NCBI RefSeq assembly: GCF_047872805.1
Contig: NZ_JBLQUK010000005.1
Location: forward strand, 1 to 64,000
Direction of reading: 5' to 3'
DNA from: Erythrobacter sp047872805
GTDB lineage: Bacteria > Pseudomonadota > Alphaproteobacteria > Sphingomonadales > Sphingomonadaceae
DNA: 64,000 bases
Positions 50,336 to 59,015 of the stretch are shown here, one piece after another. A program made the position numbers and the translations under genes. Every line of letters starts with the position of its first letter. The stretch's first letter is position 1. Below the pieces are notes generated by a model. The model ran no database searches. It saw nothing but the letters and a program-made list of their open reading frames with translations, and was not told the DNA's origin.

Positions 50336-51895
50336 GTGAAAAATATCCAACGCACTCTCGTCCTTGGCGCCAGCATGATTGCTCTTGCTGGTTGCGGAGC
50401 AGACGAAATCGTCTCGCCCGGCACTAGCGGCGACATTATCATTAACAATCCGGCGCCGACGCCGACACCGACGCCGACCCCCACGCCGACTCAGGCGCTG
50501 GTAACCCCGGCTGCTGGTTGTCCGACGATTGCTTCGACCGGCGGTCTGGCCGATGTTGGCACGATCTCCGGCCCGACCGGTACCTATCGCGTCTGTCAGT
50601 TGCCGACCACGTTCAACGCTGACGACAATCTGCCGTTCATCAACGGCCTGCTCTACCAAGTTTCAGGCCGGACCAACGTCGGCACCGATCAGGGTTTTGC
50701 CAGCACCGGGACGGACGTCACCGTATCGATCGAACCGGGCGTGATCCTGTTCGCACAGGCGGAATCGTTCTTCATCGTCAATCGCGGAAACACGATTTCT
50801 GCGAACGGCACAGCGACCAATCCAATCATCTGGACCAGCCGCGACAACGTGCTTGGTCTTTCCAGCGATTCCAGCGATGCGCAGTGGGGCGGCGTCGTGC
50901 TGCTCGGCCGCGCGCCGGTTTCGGATTGCTCGGACGGCACATTCAACACCACTGCCAACCCCAATGCCAACCCGACCTGCCAACAGCAGCTCGAAGGCAC
51001 AACGGTTGCCACTCCCTTTGGCGGGACCAATTCGGCCGATTCGTCCGGTTCGTTCACGTTCAACCAGATCCGCTATTCGGGTTTTGAGCTGCAGCAGGCC
51101 AACGAACTTCAGTCGCTGACAACGGGCGGAATTGGCTCGGGCACGGTCATCAACAACCTGCAATCGTTCAACAGCTCGGATGACGGCGTCGAATTTTTCG
51201 GCGGCAGCGTCAACATCAGCAACCTTGCGGTTATCGGGGCTTCGGACGACTCGCTTGACGTGGACACCGGTGCGCAAGCCAATGTTGAAACCGTTGTGGT
51301 TGTGCAGCGCGCCAACACTGGCGACAGCATTATCGAGCTCGATTCGCCGGGCGGTGAACAGGCCACTCCGGGCAATGCAATCCCGCAGACTGTGTTCCAG
51401 GTGAACAACGCCACTTTCGTTCAGCGTTCGTCGGCTTCGAGCCAGGCTGTTCGCGCACGCGGCGGCGCGGCCTTGAGCCTGACCAACGTCGTGATCGACA
51501 TCGACAGTGCGGATGACAATTGCATCCGTATTGACGAACAAATCACTCTTGATGCGATCATCGGTTTCGACTCGGTGGTCTGTGACGGCGGAACCCGTCC
51601 GGTTCGCGGTTCGGGCGTTACCGATGCTGCGGTTCAGGCGGTTGTCGATGCTGGCACGAACAACAATGTGCTCGCCACGCTGACGCTGTCGAACGGTATT
51701 GTGAATGGTTCGTTCGAGAACGGCATTACGCCGTTTGCAGCCAATCCGGCTCGTTCGACTTTCTTCACCAATCTGGCCTTCATTGGCGCCGTCCAGACCG
51801 CAATCGCCGATGATTTCGGTGGCTGGACCTGCAACTCGTCGATCCTCGACTTTGGCAGCGCTGCTGGTGCTTGCACCTCGCTGCCGGTCAGCTGA
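50336..51895 (+). CDS. Large lipoprotein with right-handed beta-helix-like repeats
   Basis: The 519-residue product begins with GTG 50336 and a lipoprotein signal: basic KNIQR, hydrophobic core and lipobox LAGC with Cys at residue 20. A (Pro-Thr) repeat at about 41-52 is an extended linker. The body has many Asn/Gly/Ser/Val-rich short strands and cysteines (CPTIAS, RVCQLP, DCSDGTFN, TCQQQLEG), consistent with a parallel beta-helix. Family function is not established. The frame upstream to 50159 is not needed. The TonB receptor gene follows 121 bases downstream, suggesting a functional pair. Confidence 0.8.
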   Translation: MKNIQRTLVLGASMIALAGCGADEIVSPGTSGDIIINNPAPTPTPTPTPTPTQALVTPAAGCPTIASTGGLADVGTISGPTGTYRVCQLPTTFNADDNLPFINGLLYQVSGRTNVGTDQGFASTGTDVTVSIEPGVILFAQAESFFIVNRGNTISANGTATNPIIWTSRDNVLGLSSDSSDAQWGGVVLLGRAPVSDCSDGTFNTTANPNANPTCQQQLEGTTVATPFGGTNSADSSGSFTFNQIRYSGFELQQANELQSLTTGGIGSGTVINNLQSFNSSDDGVEFFGGSVNISNLAVIGASDDSLDVDTGAQANVETVVVVQRANTGDSIIELDSPGGEQATPGNAIPQTVFQVNNATFVQRSSASSQAVRARGGAALSLTNVVIDIDSADDNCIRIDEQITLDAIIGFDSVVCDGGTRPVRGSGVTDAAVQAVVDAGTNNNVLATLTLSNGIVNGSFENGITPFAANPARSTFFTNLAFIGAVQTAIADDFGGWTCNSSILDFGSAAGACTSLPVS

Positions 51896-52016
51896 TCGCG
51901 CCTTTCGAATTGTGGGGGGCGCCGCATCTTGCGTGCGCCTCCCCTGTTCTTTGTAAACGGGCTCACCAAAAGCCCGAACGTATTTCCAAGGCCTAATCAT
52001 GAGGGGGTCTAGCATT

Positions 52017-54734
52017 ATGTCGACCGGCAAGCGCCTGGCAGGGCTGCTGCTTCTCACCACGTCGCTCACCTTTCCCACGGTCATTCACGCTCAGTCGACT
52101 GCTGATCCCAGCACCGGAGAAGATGACCTCGCGGAAGATGTGCAGGGTGTCGAAGAACAAGACGATTTCGATCAACCAGAAATCTCCGTACCCGGCGGCT
52201 CCGGGATTATCGTCACCGGACGGCGCAACCGGAATCCGGAGCGCTCTTCGTCGCAGGTTCTCAATGTTCTGACCGAAGACGATATTGCCCGCACCGGAGA
52301 AAGCGACATTGCCGGCGCACTTGGCCGCGTGACCGGTCTTTCGCTTGTTGGCGATGGCCGCGTGTTCGTTCGCGGTCTGGGTGATCGCTATTCGCTCGCT
52401 TTGCTCAACGGCCTCCCGCTCCCGAGCCCCGAACCGCTCAGCCGCGTTGTTCCGCTCGATATTTTCCCCACCAGCGTTATTGCTTCGTCGCTGGTGCAAA
52501 AGACCTATTCCGCGAACTATCCGGGTGAATTCGGCGGCGGCGTGATCAACCTCACCACCAAAGCGGTCCCAGTTGACGACTTTCTGTCGGTCAAGTTTAG
52601 CGCGAGCGGAGACAGCGAAACCACATTCGAAAACGGTCTGACCTATTTCGGATCGGAGCTTGATTCGTTCGGCTTTGACAATGGTAACCGCGATATTCCA
52701 TCGAACCTTCAGGCATTTTTCAACAGCGGTGAACGCATCGGCACAGTGCCTGTTGCCGTCGCCGAGGGCATTGCCGGGCAACTTTTCCCGCTCAACCTAG
52801 TAACGCTGCAACGCGACAATTCGCAGCGGCCGAACTTTTCCGGTTCGATCACCGGCGGTGCATCGTTCGAACTGGGCGAGGAAACCTATCTCGGCGTGAT
52901 TGCCACCGCTTCGGTGAAGAACGGCCTTCGCAATCGCAGCGTTCTCAGCCAGCAGGGCAGCAACGATCTGACCCAGGTTTTCCAGCAAGAAGAAACCTTC
53001 ATCACCGATGAAACCTCGCTGGTGAATGCGTTGTTCAGCGTGGGACTTGACGTTGGCCCGCACACTGTGCGCTGGACCAATCTCTACATCCGCGACACTT
53101 TGAAAACCGCACGCCTCTCCGAGGGTTTTGACGTTTTCCCAGGCGCAACCGGGTTCGATTTCCAGAACCAGCAGACCGCGTGGTTTGAACGTCAACTGAT
53201 CGACTCGCAAATCGTTGCCGAGCTTGAATTCGACCGGCTGAGCGTCGATCTGCGCGGAGGTTATGCCCGTACAGACCGCGAGGCGCCGTTCAACACCACA
53301 TTCAGCTACACTCGCACAAACCTGCCGGGCAATCAGTTTGGCGATCTGTTCGTAGCGTATTTCAACCAGCTTTCGGACGCAGGCATCACCACGGTGTCCT
53401 TCGACGATCTGCAGGAAGAGCTGTATTACGGCGGTGTCGATATTGGTTATGAGATTACCGATACATTCGAAGCCACCGTTGGTTATGCCTACACCGACAC
53501 CGACCGGTATTCCGTCAGCCGCGAGTTCCGTCCGTTCATCTCGCCGGATACCAGCAATCCCGATCTCGCTTCGCTCGATGAAAACGCGGCGGTTGCGCTC
53601 GGCTTGCGGCGTCCGGGTGACATCATCAATGGTGCCACACTCGCTGGGTTTAACGTCACGCTGACCGAGGCAACACCGTTCCCGGCGTTCGATGCGGCGC
53701 TTGAGGTGCAGGCGGGTTATGGCATCCTGCGCTGGCTTCCCACCGATACTCTGACAATCGAAGCCGGTGTCCGTTACGAAGATGCAACCCAAACGGTCTC
53801 TCTTGACCAGACCATCTTTAACACCCCGGTCGCCGGTGCAACGCCGACGAACATTGCAAACGATTACTTCCTGCCCGGCGCGACCGTGACATGGGAGCCG
53901 ATCGAGGATCTGCAGCTTCGCGCTGCGGCCTCGCGGACAATCGCTCGCCCGCAGTTCCGCGAGCTTATCGAACAACGCTTCTTCGATCCTGAATCGAACC
54001 GTCTGTTCCAGGGTAACCCGCTGCTGCAGGACAGCAAACTGATCAACGCGGAAGTGCGCGCCGAATATTACCTTGGCGGGCGTGACCGGATCAGCCTTGC
54101 CGGTTTCTACAAGGAAATCGACAATCCCATCGAAAACACGTTCAACGTCGCATCGGGTCAGATCTTCACCAGCTTTGCAAACGCCCCTTCGGCCGAGCTT
54201 TATGGTGCTGAACTTGATGTGGTTTACGGGATCGACCTTTACGATCTGGGCGGCAGCTTCTTTGAAACCAAACAATTGCTGTTCCTTGCCAACTACACCT
54301 ACACCCAGTCATCGATCTCTGTAGGCGCGGGCGACATCGCCCCTACTCCTGCAAACCCGAACCAGCTGGCCAGCCTGATCTTTGACGATGGCGATCCGCT
54401 GGTGGGTCAATCGGACCACATCGCCAACCTCTCGGTTGGCATTGAGGACACCGAAAAGGTCCAGCAGTTCACGATCTTGTTCAACTATGCGAGTGAACGG
54501 GTGACACAACGTTCGGGTATTCAGCCTGACTTTGTCGAAGACCCAGGCCTGACCGTGGACATCGTTGCCCGCACTGAATTGAAGCTTGGGGTTCCGATGG
54601 AGCTGAGCTTTGAAGTGCGGAACATCTTTGGCCGCGACAATTTCGAATTTCAGGATAACGGCGTGAACCGGCTGGAGTTTAACACTTATCAGGTGGGGAC
54701 ATCGTTCTCCTTTGGTGTCTCGGCCGATTTCTGA
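52017..54734 (+). CDS. TonB-dependent receptor
   Basis: The 905-residue outer-membrane receptor has a signal peptide (about 1-26). An acidic segment follows, then the plug domain with GIIVTGRRNRNPERSSSQVL (TonB-box side), GRVTGLSLVGDGRVFVRGLG and PLPSPEPLSRVVPLDIFPTS. A beta-barrel to the C-terminal Phe (SFGVSADF) completes it. The plug resembles the large Caulobacterales/Sphingomonadales receptor group rather than siderophore receptors. ATG 52017 has GAGGGGG (52001-52007) nine bases upstream; ATG 51999 is the alternative. The upstream lipoprotein probably acts with it. It ends before a strong terminator. Confidence 0.93.
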   Translation: MSTGKRLAGLLLLTTSLTFPTVIHAQSTADPSTGEDDLAEDVQGVEEQDDFDQPEISVPGGSGIIVTGRRNRNPERSSSQVLNVLTEDDIARTGESDIAGALGRVTGLSLVGDGRVFVRGLGDRYSLALLNGLPLPSPEPLSRVVPLDIFPTSVIASSLVQKTYSANYPGEFGGGVINLTTKAVPVDDFLSVKFSASGDSETTFENGLTYFGSELDSFGFDNGNRDIPSNLQAFFNSGERIGTVPVAVAEGIAGQLFPLNLVTLQRDNSQRPNFSGSITGGASFELGEETYLGVIATASVKNGLRNRSVLSQQGSNDLTQVFQQEETFITDETSLVNALFSVGLDVGPHTVRWTNLYIRDTLKTARLSEGFDVFPGATGFDFQNQQTAWFERQLIDSQIVAELEFDRLSVDLRGGYARTDREAPFNTTFSYTRTNLPGNQFGDLFVAYFNQLSDAGITTVSFDDLQEELYYGGVDIGYEITDTFEATVGYAYTDTDRYSVSREFRPFISPDTSNPDLASLDENAAVALGLRRPGDIINGATLAGFNVTLTEATPFPAFDAALEVQAGYGILRWLPTDTLTIEAGVRYEDATQTVSLDQTIFNTPVAGATPTNIANDYFLPGATVTWEPIEDLQLRAAASRTIARPQFRELIEQRFFDPESNRLFQGNPLLQDSKLINAEVRAEYYLGGRDRISLAGFYKEIDNPIENTFNVASGQIFTSFANAPSAELYGAELDVVYGIDLYDLGGSFFETKQLLFLANYTYTQSSISVGAGDIAPTPANPNQLASLIFDDGDPLVGQSDHIANLSVGIEDTEKVQQFTILFNYASERVTQRSGIQPDFVEDPGLTVDIVARTELKLGVPMELSFEVRNIFGRDNFEFQDNGVNRLEFNTYQVGTSFSFGVSADF

Positions 54735-54764
54735 TCCACTGAAAAGCTGAACATTATCAATCGG

Positions 54765-54795
54765 AAAGGCCGCTCCATCCGGGGCGGCCTTTTTG
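54765..54795 (+). terminator. Rho-independent terminator after the TonB receptor
   Basis: AAAGGCCGCTCC (54765-54776) and GGGGCGGCCTTT (54781-54792), with an ATCC loop and one G-T pair, are followed by a run of T, 30 bases after the receptor stop. It ends the lipoprotein-receptor transcript. The regulator at 54842 lies beyond it on the minus strand. Confidence 0.88.
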
Positions 54796-54841
54796 ATTCG
54801 ATCGCCGCGGGTCTTGCCGCTGCGCAATTTGGAGGCAAAAT

Positions 54842-55516
54842 TCAGCTCAAGTCGAACACGTAACCCAGCGAGCGCACCGTGCGCAGCGGATTGCCGCCGC
54901 CTGCCGCCTTGATCGCGCGGCGCAGACGCCCGACCCAGACATCGACGGTGCGTTCGTCAATCGGCGGCTCGCGCTTGCCCAGACCGCTGATCAGATCCTC
55001 GCGGCTCAGCACCCGGTTGGGATTCTCCGCAAAGAACCGCAGCAGGCGAAATTCGTTGGGGCGCAGAATTATCGGCTCGCCATCCCAGCGTGCCTGCAAA
55101 GCCGCCATGTCAATCGACAGATCGCCCATCTCCACCCGCCGCACCGCATGCCGATCACCATGGCGCGATTGCAGCGCCAGCACCCGGTCGAGCACCGCGG
55201 TGCGGCTGAGCGGACCGACCACATAATCATCCGCGCCTGCGCGCAGCGCCCGGCGGCGATCCTCGGCATCGTCCTGTTCCAGCACCATGGTCACATGCGC
55301 CTCTGACGTGCGCGGATCGGCGCGCAAACGGCGGCACATTTCCAGCCCGGCCAGATCGTCCATCACCCAATCGACAAAGGCCCACATCGGCCCATCGACC
55401 AGTCTCCGGGGACCATCGGCACCCAGCCGGTCAAAGGTCAGCCGCCGTCCATCATGGACAAAATCTTCAAGGCTTTCGCCCAGTTCATTGGTCAGGAAAA
55501 TATTGATAACGTCCAT
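54842..55516 (-). CDS. OmpR-type response regulator with an atypical receiver
   Basis: The 224-residue protein has a receiver-like N-terminus (about 1-120) and a C-terminal OmpR/PhoB winged helix (about 130-222, LRPNEFRLLRFFAENPNRVLS and ERTVDVWVGRLRRAIKAAG, ending RTVRSLGYVFDLS). In the receiver, an Asp sits at the phosphorylation position (FVDWVMDDLAGLEMC), but the acidic pair and the conserved Lys-Pro of canonical receivers are not seen (FLTNELGE and YVVGPLSRTAVL instead). It may bind DNA without phosphorylation. Its start is at ATG 55516; no histidine kinase is adjacent. It lies beyond the terminator of the TonB receptor. Confidence 0.85.
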   Translation of the reverse strand: MDVINIFLTNELGESLEDFVHDGRRLTFDRLGADGPRRLVDGPMWAFVDWVMDDLAGLEMCRRLRADPRTSEAHVTMVLEQDDAEDRRRALRAGADDYVVGPLSRTAVLDRVLALQSRHGDRHAVRRVEMGDLSIDMAALQARWDGEPIILRPNEFRLLRFFAENPNRVLSREDLISGLGKREPPIDERTVDVWVGRLRRAIKAAGGGNPLRTVRSLGYVFDLS

Positions 55517-55664
55517 GACCGCCCCGCATGGCTCACCCGGCCCGCGCCCGGTGTTCGCGGCAAGGATTGGCGCAATCGTGTGACGCGTTCGTGACGAGAA
55601 TCTGACCCGCTCTACTGGCATGTCACAAAGGGCCATTTCCTCAATAAATCTCGGCAATCGCGGA

Positions 55665-56684
55665 TCATTTCTTGACCGAAACCTGATCCATCGCTGGCAT
55701 TGGCATCCCCATGCCGGTCGGCCATTTGGGGCGATAGGGTGCCTCCAGCGCGGCCACATCCGCTTCGCTCAAATCAAGGTCGATCGCGGCCACCGCCGCC
55801 GCAATATGCTCTGGCCGGGTCGCGCCAATGATCGGCGCGGTGACCGCCGGTTTGGTGAAATGCCACGCCAGCGCCGCGCTCGCCATGGGCACGTCATGCG
55901 CAGCCGCGACCTGTTCCAGCGCGCGGATCACCGCGTCGTCGGCGTCGTCACCCTGATAAAGCATCTTGCCCACACCATCGGTCTGGCTGCGCACAGTCTC
56001 TTCACCCAGCGGCCGCGCCAGTCGTCCGCGCGCCAGCGGGCTCCACGGGATAACCCCAACCCCCTCGGCGGCGCACAGCGGGAGCATTTCGCGCTCCTCC
56101 TCGCGGTAGAGCAGGTTCAACTGATTTTGCATCGAGACAAACCGCACCCAGCCATTGGCGCGCGCGGTCTCCTGCGCGCGGGCGAATTGCCACGCATACA
56201 TCGACGACGCGCCAATATAGCGCGCCTTGCCCGCCTTCACGATGTCGTGCAGCGCCTCCATGGTTTCCTCGATCGGAGTGTGATCGTCCCAGCGATGGAT
56301 CTGAAACAGATCGACATAATCCATCTCCAGCCGCGCCAGACTGTCGTCAATCGCCTGCATCAGCGACTTGCGCGACAGTCCGCCGGTGTTGGGGGCCCCT
56401 CGCCACGGAATGAACGCCTTGGTCGCCACCACGATTTCATCCCGCCTCGCCATTTCGCGCAGCAATGTGCCGGTGATCTCTTCCGAAGTGCCGCCCGCAT
56501 AGCCATTGGCGGTATCGAAGAAATTGATCCCGGATTCGAGCGCCTGCCGAAAAAACGCCCGGCTCTCCTCCTCACCCAGCAGCCAGTCGCCGTGCCAGCC
56601 CTTTGACTTGTCACCGTAAGACATGCAGCCCAGGCACAGGCGCGACACCGAAAGGCCGGAATTGCCGAGGCGGGTGAATTTCAT
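55665..56684 (-). CDS. Aldo/keto reductase
   Basis: The 339-residue TIM-barrel NADPH-dependent reductase has the catalytic tetrad in context: Asp and Tyr in FFDTANGYAGG (about 54-64), Lys in VVATKAFI (about 86) and His in LFQIHRWDDH (about 128). C-terminal NADPH-binding stretches are PVSAPIIGATRPEHIAAAV-like (here AVTAPIIGATRPEHI). It matches the YhdN/Gcy1-like group. The substrate is unknown. The inverted repeat at 56725-56752 lies 41 bases upstream. Confidence 0.93.
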   Translation of the reverse strand: MKFTRLGNSGLSVSRLCLGCMSYGDKSKGWHGDWLLGEEESRAFFRQALESGINFFDTANGYAGGTSEEITGTLLREMARRDEIVVATKAFIPWRGAPNTGGLSRKSLMQAIDDSLARLEMDYVDLFQIHRWDDHTPIEETMEALHDIVKAGKARYIGASSMYAWQFARAQETARANGWVRFVSMQNQLNLLYREEEREMLPLCAAEGVGVIPWSPLARGRLARPLGEETVRSQTDGVGKMLYQGDDADDAVIRALEQVAAAHDVPMASAALAWHFTKPAVTAPIIGATRPEHIAAAVAAIDLDLSEADVAALEAPYRPKWPTGMGMPMPAMDQVSVKK

Positions 56685-56724
56685 TGCCTATTCTCCAGTG
56701 AAACCTTGCGAATATTTCCAACCT

Positions 56725-56752
56725 GCTTGACACATTGGACCGGGTGTCAAGC
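56725..56752. promoter_or_regulatory. Perfect 9-bp inverted repeat, candidate operator of the aldo/keto reductase
   Basis: GCTTGACAC (56725-56733) and GTGTCAAGC (56744-56752) form a perfect dyad with a 10-base spacer, 41 bases upstream of the aldo/keto reductase start. A further copy of the half-site GCTTGACAC is at 56806-56814. No adjacent regulator gene was found. The remaining gap to 56971 (about 160 bases) holds nothing I can support. Confidence 0.55.
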
Positions 56753-56971
56753 GGGTTTTTCGACGTTAATTCATTGAAACAGAACAATAAATCCGAAAAA
56801 AGCTTGCTTGACACTTTTACAACAAGAATGCCGTTGGGGTGCGGCGATCCTAAAGATCAACTTCTGCACGAATTGCCATGTGTAGGAAAGCGCAGCCGCA
56901 CAAAGGTCGTCATTGCAAGGGGCCGGAGGCGCCGCGGCAAGGACGAACGGAAGGAACCCTCACACCCCCCC

Positions 56972-57712
56972 TTACGAAAGCGTCAGCCCGCCATCCACCA
57001 CCAAGGTTTGCCCGGTGACATAGCTTGCCAGCGGTGAGGCGAGGAACAGCGCTGCCCCGGCCATATCTTCGGGTGTCCCCATCCGCCGCAGCGGGATCGC
57101 GGCGAGCGCGCCCGCCAGCCGTTCGGGATGGCCGGTGGTCACCTCGGTCAATTTGGTCGGGACCAGGCCCGGCGCGATGCCGTTGACGCGGATATTGTCG
57201 CGCGCCCACGCCTCGCCCAGCGATTTGACCAGGCTGGCTGCGCCCGCTTTGGACGCGGCATAGGCGGGCGTGCCAAGCGTCGATTTGAACGCGGCCACGC
57301 TGGAGACAACGATCATCGAACCGCCGCGCTCGGCCAGTCCGGGGTGGAAAGCGCGGGCCGCATCCATCACCGAATTGAGGTTCACATCGACCACCGCGTC
57401 CCACCCTTCACGGGCGAATTCTGCGCGTTTGTACCGCACCGCGCCCTGCGACTGGACCAGCACATCGACCGCGCCGATCCGTTCCGCCAGCGCGGCTGCG
57501 GCGTCGCGGTCGGTGACGTTAAGCTGGTGATAGGCCAGCCCGCTGAAATCGCTGTCCTCGGCCTCGAGATAGTCGCCCGCATCGGGGCGGGTGCCGGTGA
57601 CGGTGACCTGCGCACCGCATTGGCGAAACCCCTGCGCGATGCCATTGCCGATCCCGCTCGACCCGCCGATGACGAGGACGCATTTGCCGGTGAAGTCGAG
57701 GGGGCCTGTCAT
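56972..57712 (-). CDS. Short-chain dehydrogenase/reductase
   Basis: The 246-residue SDR has the NAD(P)-binding GGSSGIGNGIAQGF (about 17-30), NVTDRD, the catalytic Ser in VVSSVAAFKS and the YxxxK motif in YAASKAGAASLVKSL (Tyr about 157, Lys about 161). It ends with the PDMAGAALFLASPLASYVTGQ region. It is of classical length and likely active. Substrate unknown. It lies alone between the aldo/keto reductase and an AT-richer patch. Confidence 0.93.
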   Translation of the reverse strand: MTGPLDFTGKCVLVIGGSSGIGNGIAQGFRQCGAQVTVTGTRPDAGDYLEAEDSDFSGLAYHQLNVTDRDAAAALAERIGAVDVLVQSQGAVRYKRAEFAREGWDAVVDVNLNSVMDAARAFHPGLAERGGSMIVVSSVAAFKSTLGTPAYAASKAGAASLVKSLGEAWARDNIRVNGIAPGLVPTKLTEVTTGHPERLAGALAAIPLRRMGTPEDMAGAALFLASPLASYVTGQTLVVDGGLTLS

Positions 57713-57946
57713 GTCGCTCTGCGCTCCTTTGCGAAAGAGTGGAGAGCGTTCGGAAAGATTTGTAAAGCGCGATAGCGGGTTTTGTGCGGATCACCACGAA
57801 GCGCGTGACAGGCGCTGACAATCATATTCAGTGGAAGGCGATTTTCAGTGATAGCAACCAAGAGCCGCCAGTCTGTTAACGACCCCGTCGCTGACATTGC
57901 GTAGCCATTACGCGGGTGCTGGATGCAGCCGGAGACTATGGCGGCC

Positions 57947-58411
57947 TTACGGAGGTGTCTCAGCGACTTGGCATATGTGGGATCGCCTGGGAAGGCTCGG
58001 TGGTACAAAGTTATTACCCAGACCGTATGCCGCGAAGCACAAATTTGGCTTTTCACAAGGATAATTAGACTCAATAACTTCCGTAGCTTTGCGGAAGCGC
58101 TCAAATGAAATCGAGGTATCAGACCGAACTAGAATCTGCGCTGGAAAATAATATTGCGATATATCGTAAGCACTTTTCTGCCGCACAACTTCACCAAGAC
58201 TATCGTCATCTTGATAAATTGTACCCATAACATCGTATGAATCTTCCAAGACCGTGACGTCTAGAAATACGCTGCTATCGGCGTAACACTCGAAGGTATC
58301 ATTCCAAACTTGAGACAAACCTTGTTCAGCAGTTACGTCCGACGATGGGCTGCAAGATGACAGTCCAATTGCAATCACGATTACCGAAACCCGGAAAGGG
58401 ACCAATGTCAC
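57947..58411 (-). CDS. Putative lipoprotein of unknown function
   Basis: The 154-residue product begins with a lipoprotein signal (VPFRVSVIVIAIGLSSCS, lipobox LSSC). An acidic domain follows with SQVWNDTFECYADSSVF and DVMGTIYQDDD. The C-terminus has Cys and Pro. The surrounding stretch is visibly richer in A and T than the neighbouring genes and uses A/T-ending codons more, suggesting acquisition or relaxed constraint. No family was recognised. Between the SDR start and this gene (57713-57946) I see nothing. Confidence 0.5.
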   Translation of the reverse strand: MTLVPFRVSVIVIAIGLSSCSPSSDVTAEQGLSQVWNDTFECYADSSVFLDVTVLEDSYDVMGTIYQDDDSLGEVVRQKSAYDISQYYFPAQILVRSDTSISFERFRKATEVIESNYPCEKPNLCFAAYGLGNNFVPPSLPRRSHICQVAETPP

Positions 58412-58553
58412 CGCCGTCCTATTCGAAAGCCAAATACATACCGGTTCTTAGCTCTAACATTAATTCATTGGCAAAAAACCACCCCATTTGCAGACATTCA
58501 GCAGCGGACCCGGACCTACCGGAAGCAGACCTAAGGCTCGCCGCGCCGCGAGT

Positions 58554-58937
58554 TCAAGTCCGGCCGCAAAGCACCAACACGCGCAGAACCGTCCCGTTGT
58601 CGCTGAACACGGGACTCGCATGGCCCGCCGGGAGCGTTTCCAGGATCTCGCTCAGCGCTTCGGGTATCTGGCTGGCCCTGACATTGCGGTTGCGGGTGAC
58701 TTCGGCGCCCAGCTCCTCGCCGAGGTTCATCGCGTCGGTGCAGGATCGGATCGCCTCGGTCTTGGCCATGAATTCATCCGCCGCAACCTCCGGCGTGCTC
58801 ACCGACAATTGCACGAGATGAAACGTCGGGACCGGCGAGGTCAGCACAGCCTGCGCGGATGCAGCGGCAGGTGCGAAAGCGGCGGGAGTGAAAGCGGCGG
58901 CCATGGCAAGCACGGCAGCGATACGGCGGTTCATCAT
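58554..58937 (-). CDS. Small secreted protein, possibly SurA-like C-terminal fragment
   Basis: The 127-residue product has a signal peptide (about 3-29, Ala-rich, cleavage near ASAQA) and a short domain. That domain has STPEVAADEFMAKTEAIRSC, IPEALSEILETLPAGHASPV and TVLRVLVLCGR at the end, reminiscent of parvulin (SurA/PpiC) domain closing strands. The peptidyl-prolyl isomerase active site is not complete, so the function is not established. The gene uses the high-GC third positions of its neighbours, unlike the lipoprotein upstream. Confidence 0.65.
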   Translation of the reverse strand: MMNRRIAAVLAMAAAFTPAAFAPAAASAQAVLTSPVPTFHLVQLSVSTPEVAADEFMAKTEAIRSCTDAMNLGEELGAEVTRNRNVRASQIPEALSEILETLPAGHASPVFSDNGTVLRVLVLCGRT

Positions 58938-59015
58938 TCGATTCTCCTTAGCCGCCTGAGAGTGAAGCGAACTTCCTGTCGCTCCGATGAACGCGCGCCG
59001 TTACTGCCCGCGCAA

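Noticed and set aside
50663..54275. Large minus-strand open frames over the lipoprotein and TonB receptor genes
   Set aside because: Shadows of the plus-strand genes; they are not collinear with any known protein.
56735..57037. A 100-codon plus-strand open frame between the aldo/keto reductase and the SDR
   Set aside because: Low-complexity basic translation that overlaps the SDR gene end; no ribosome binding site or family.
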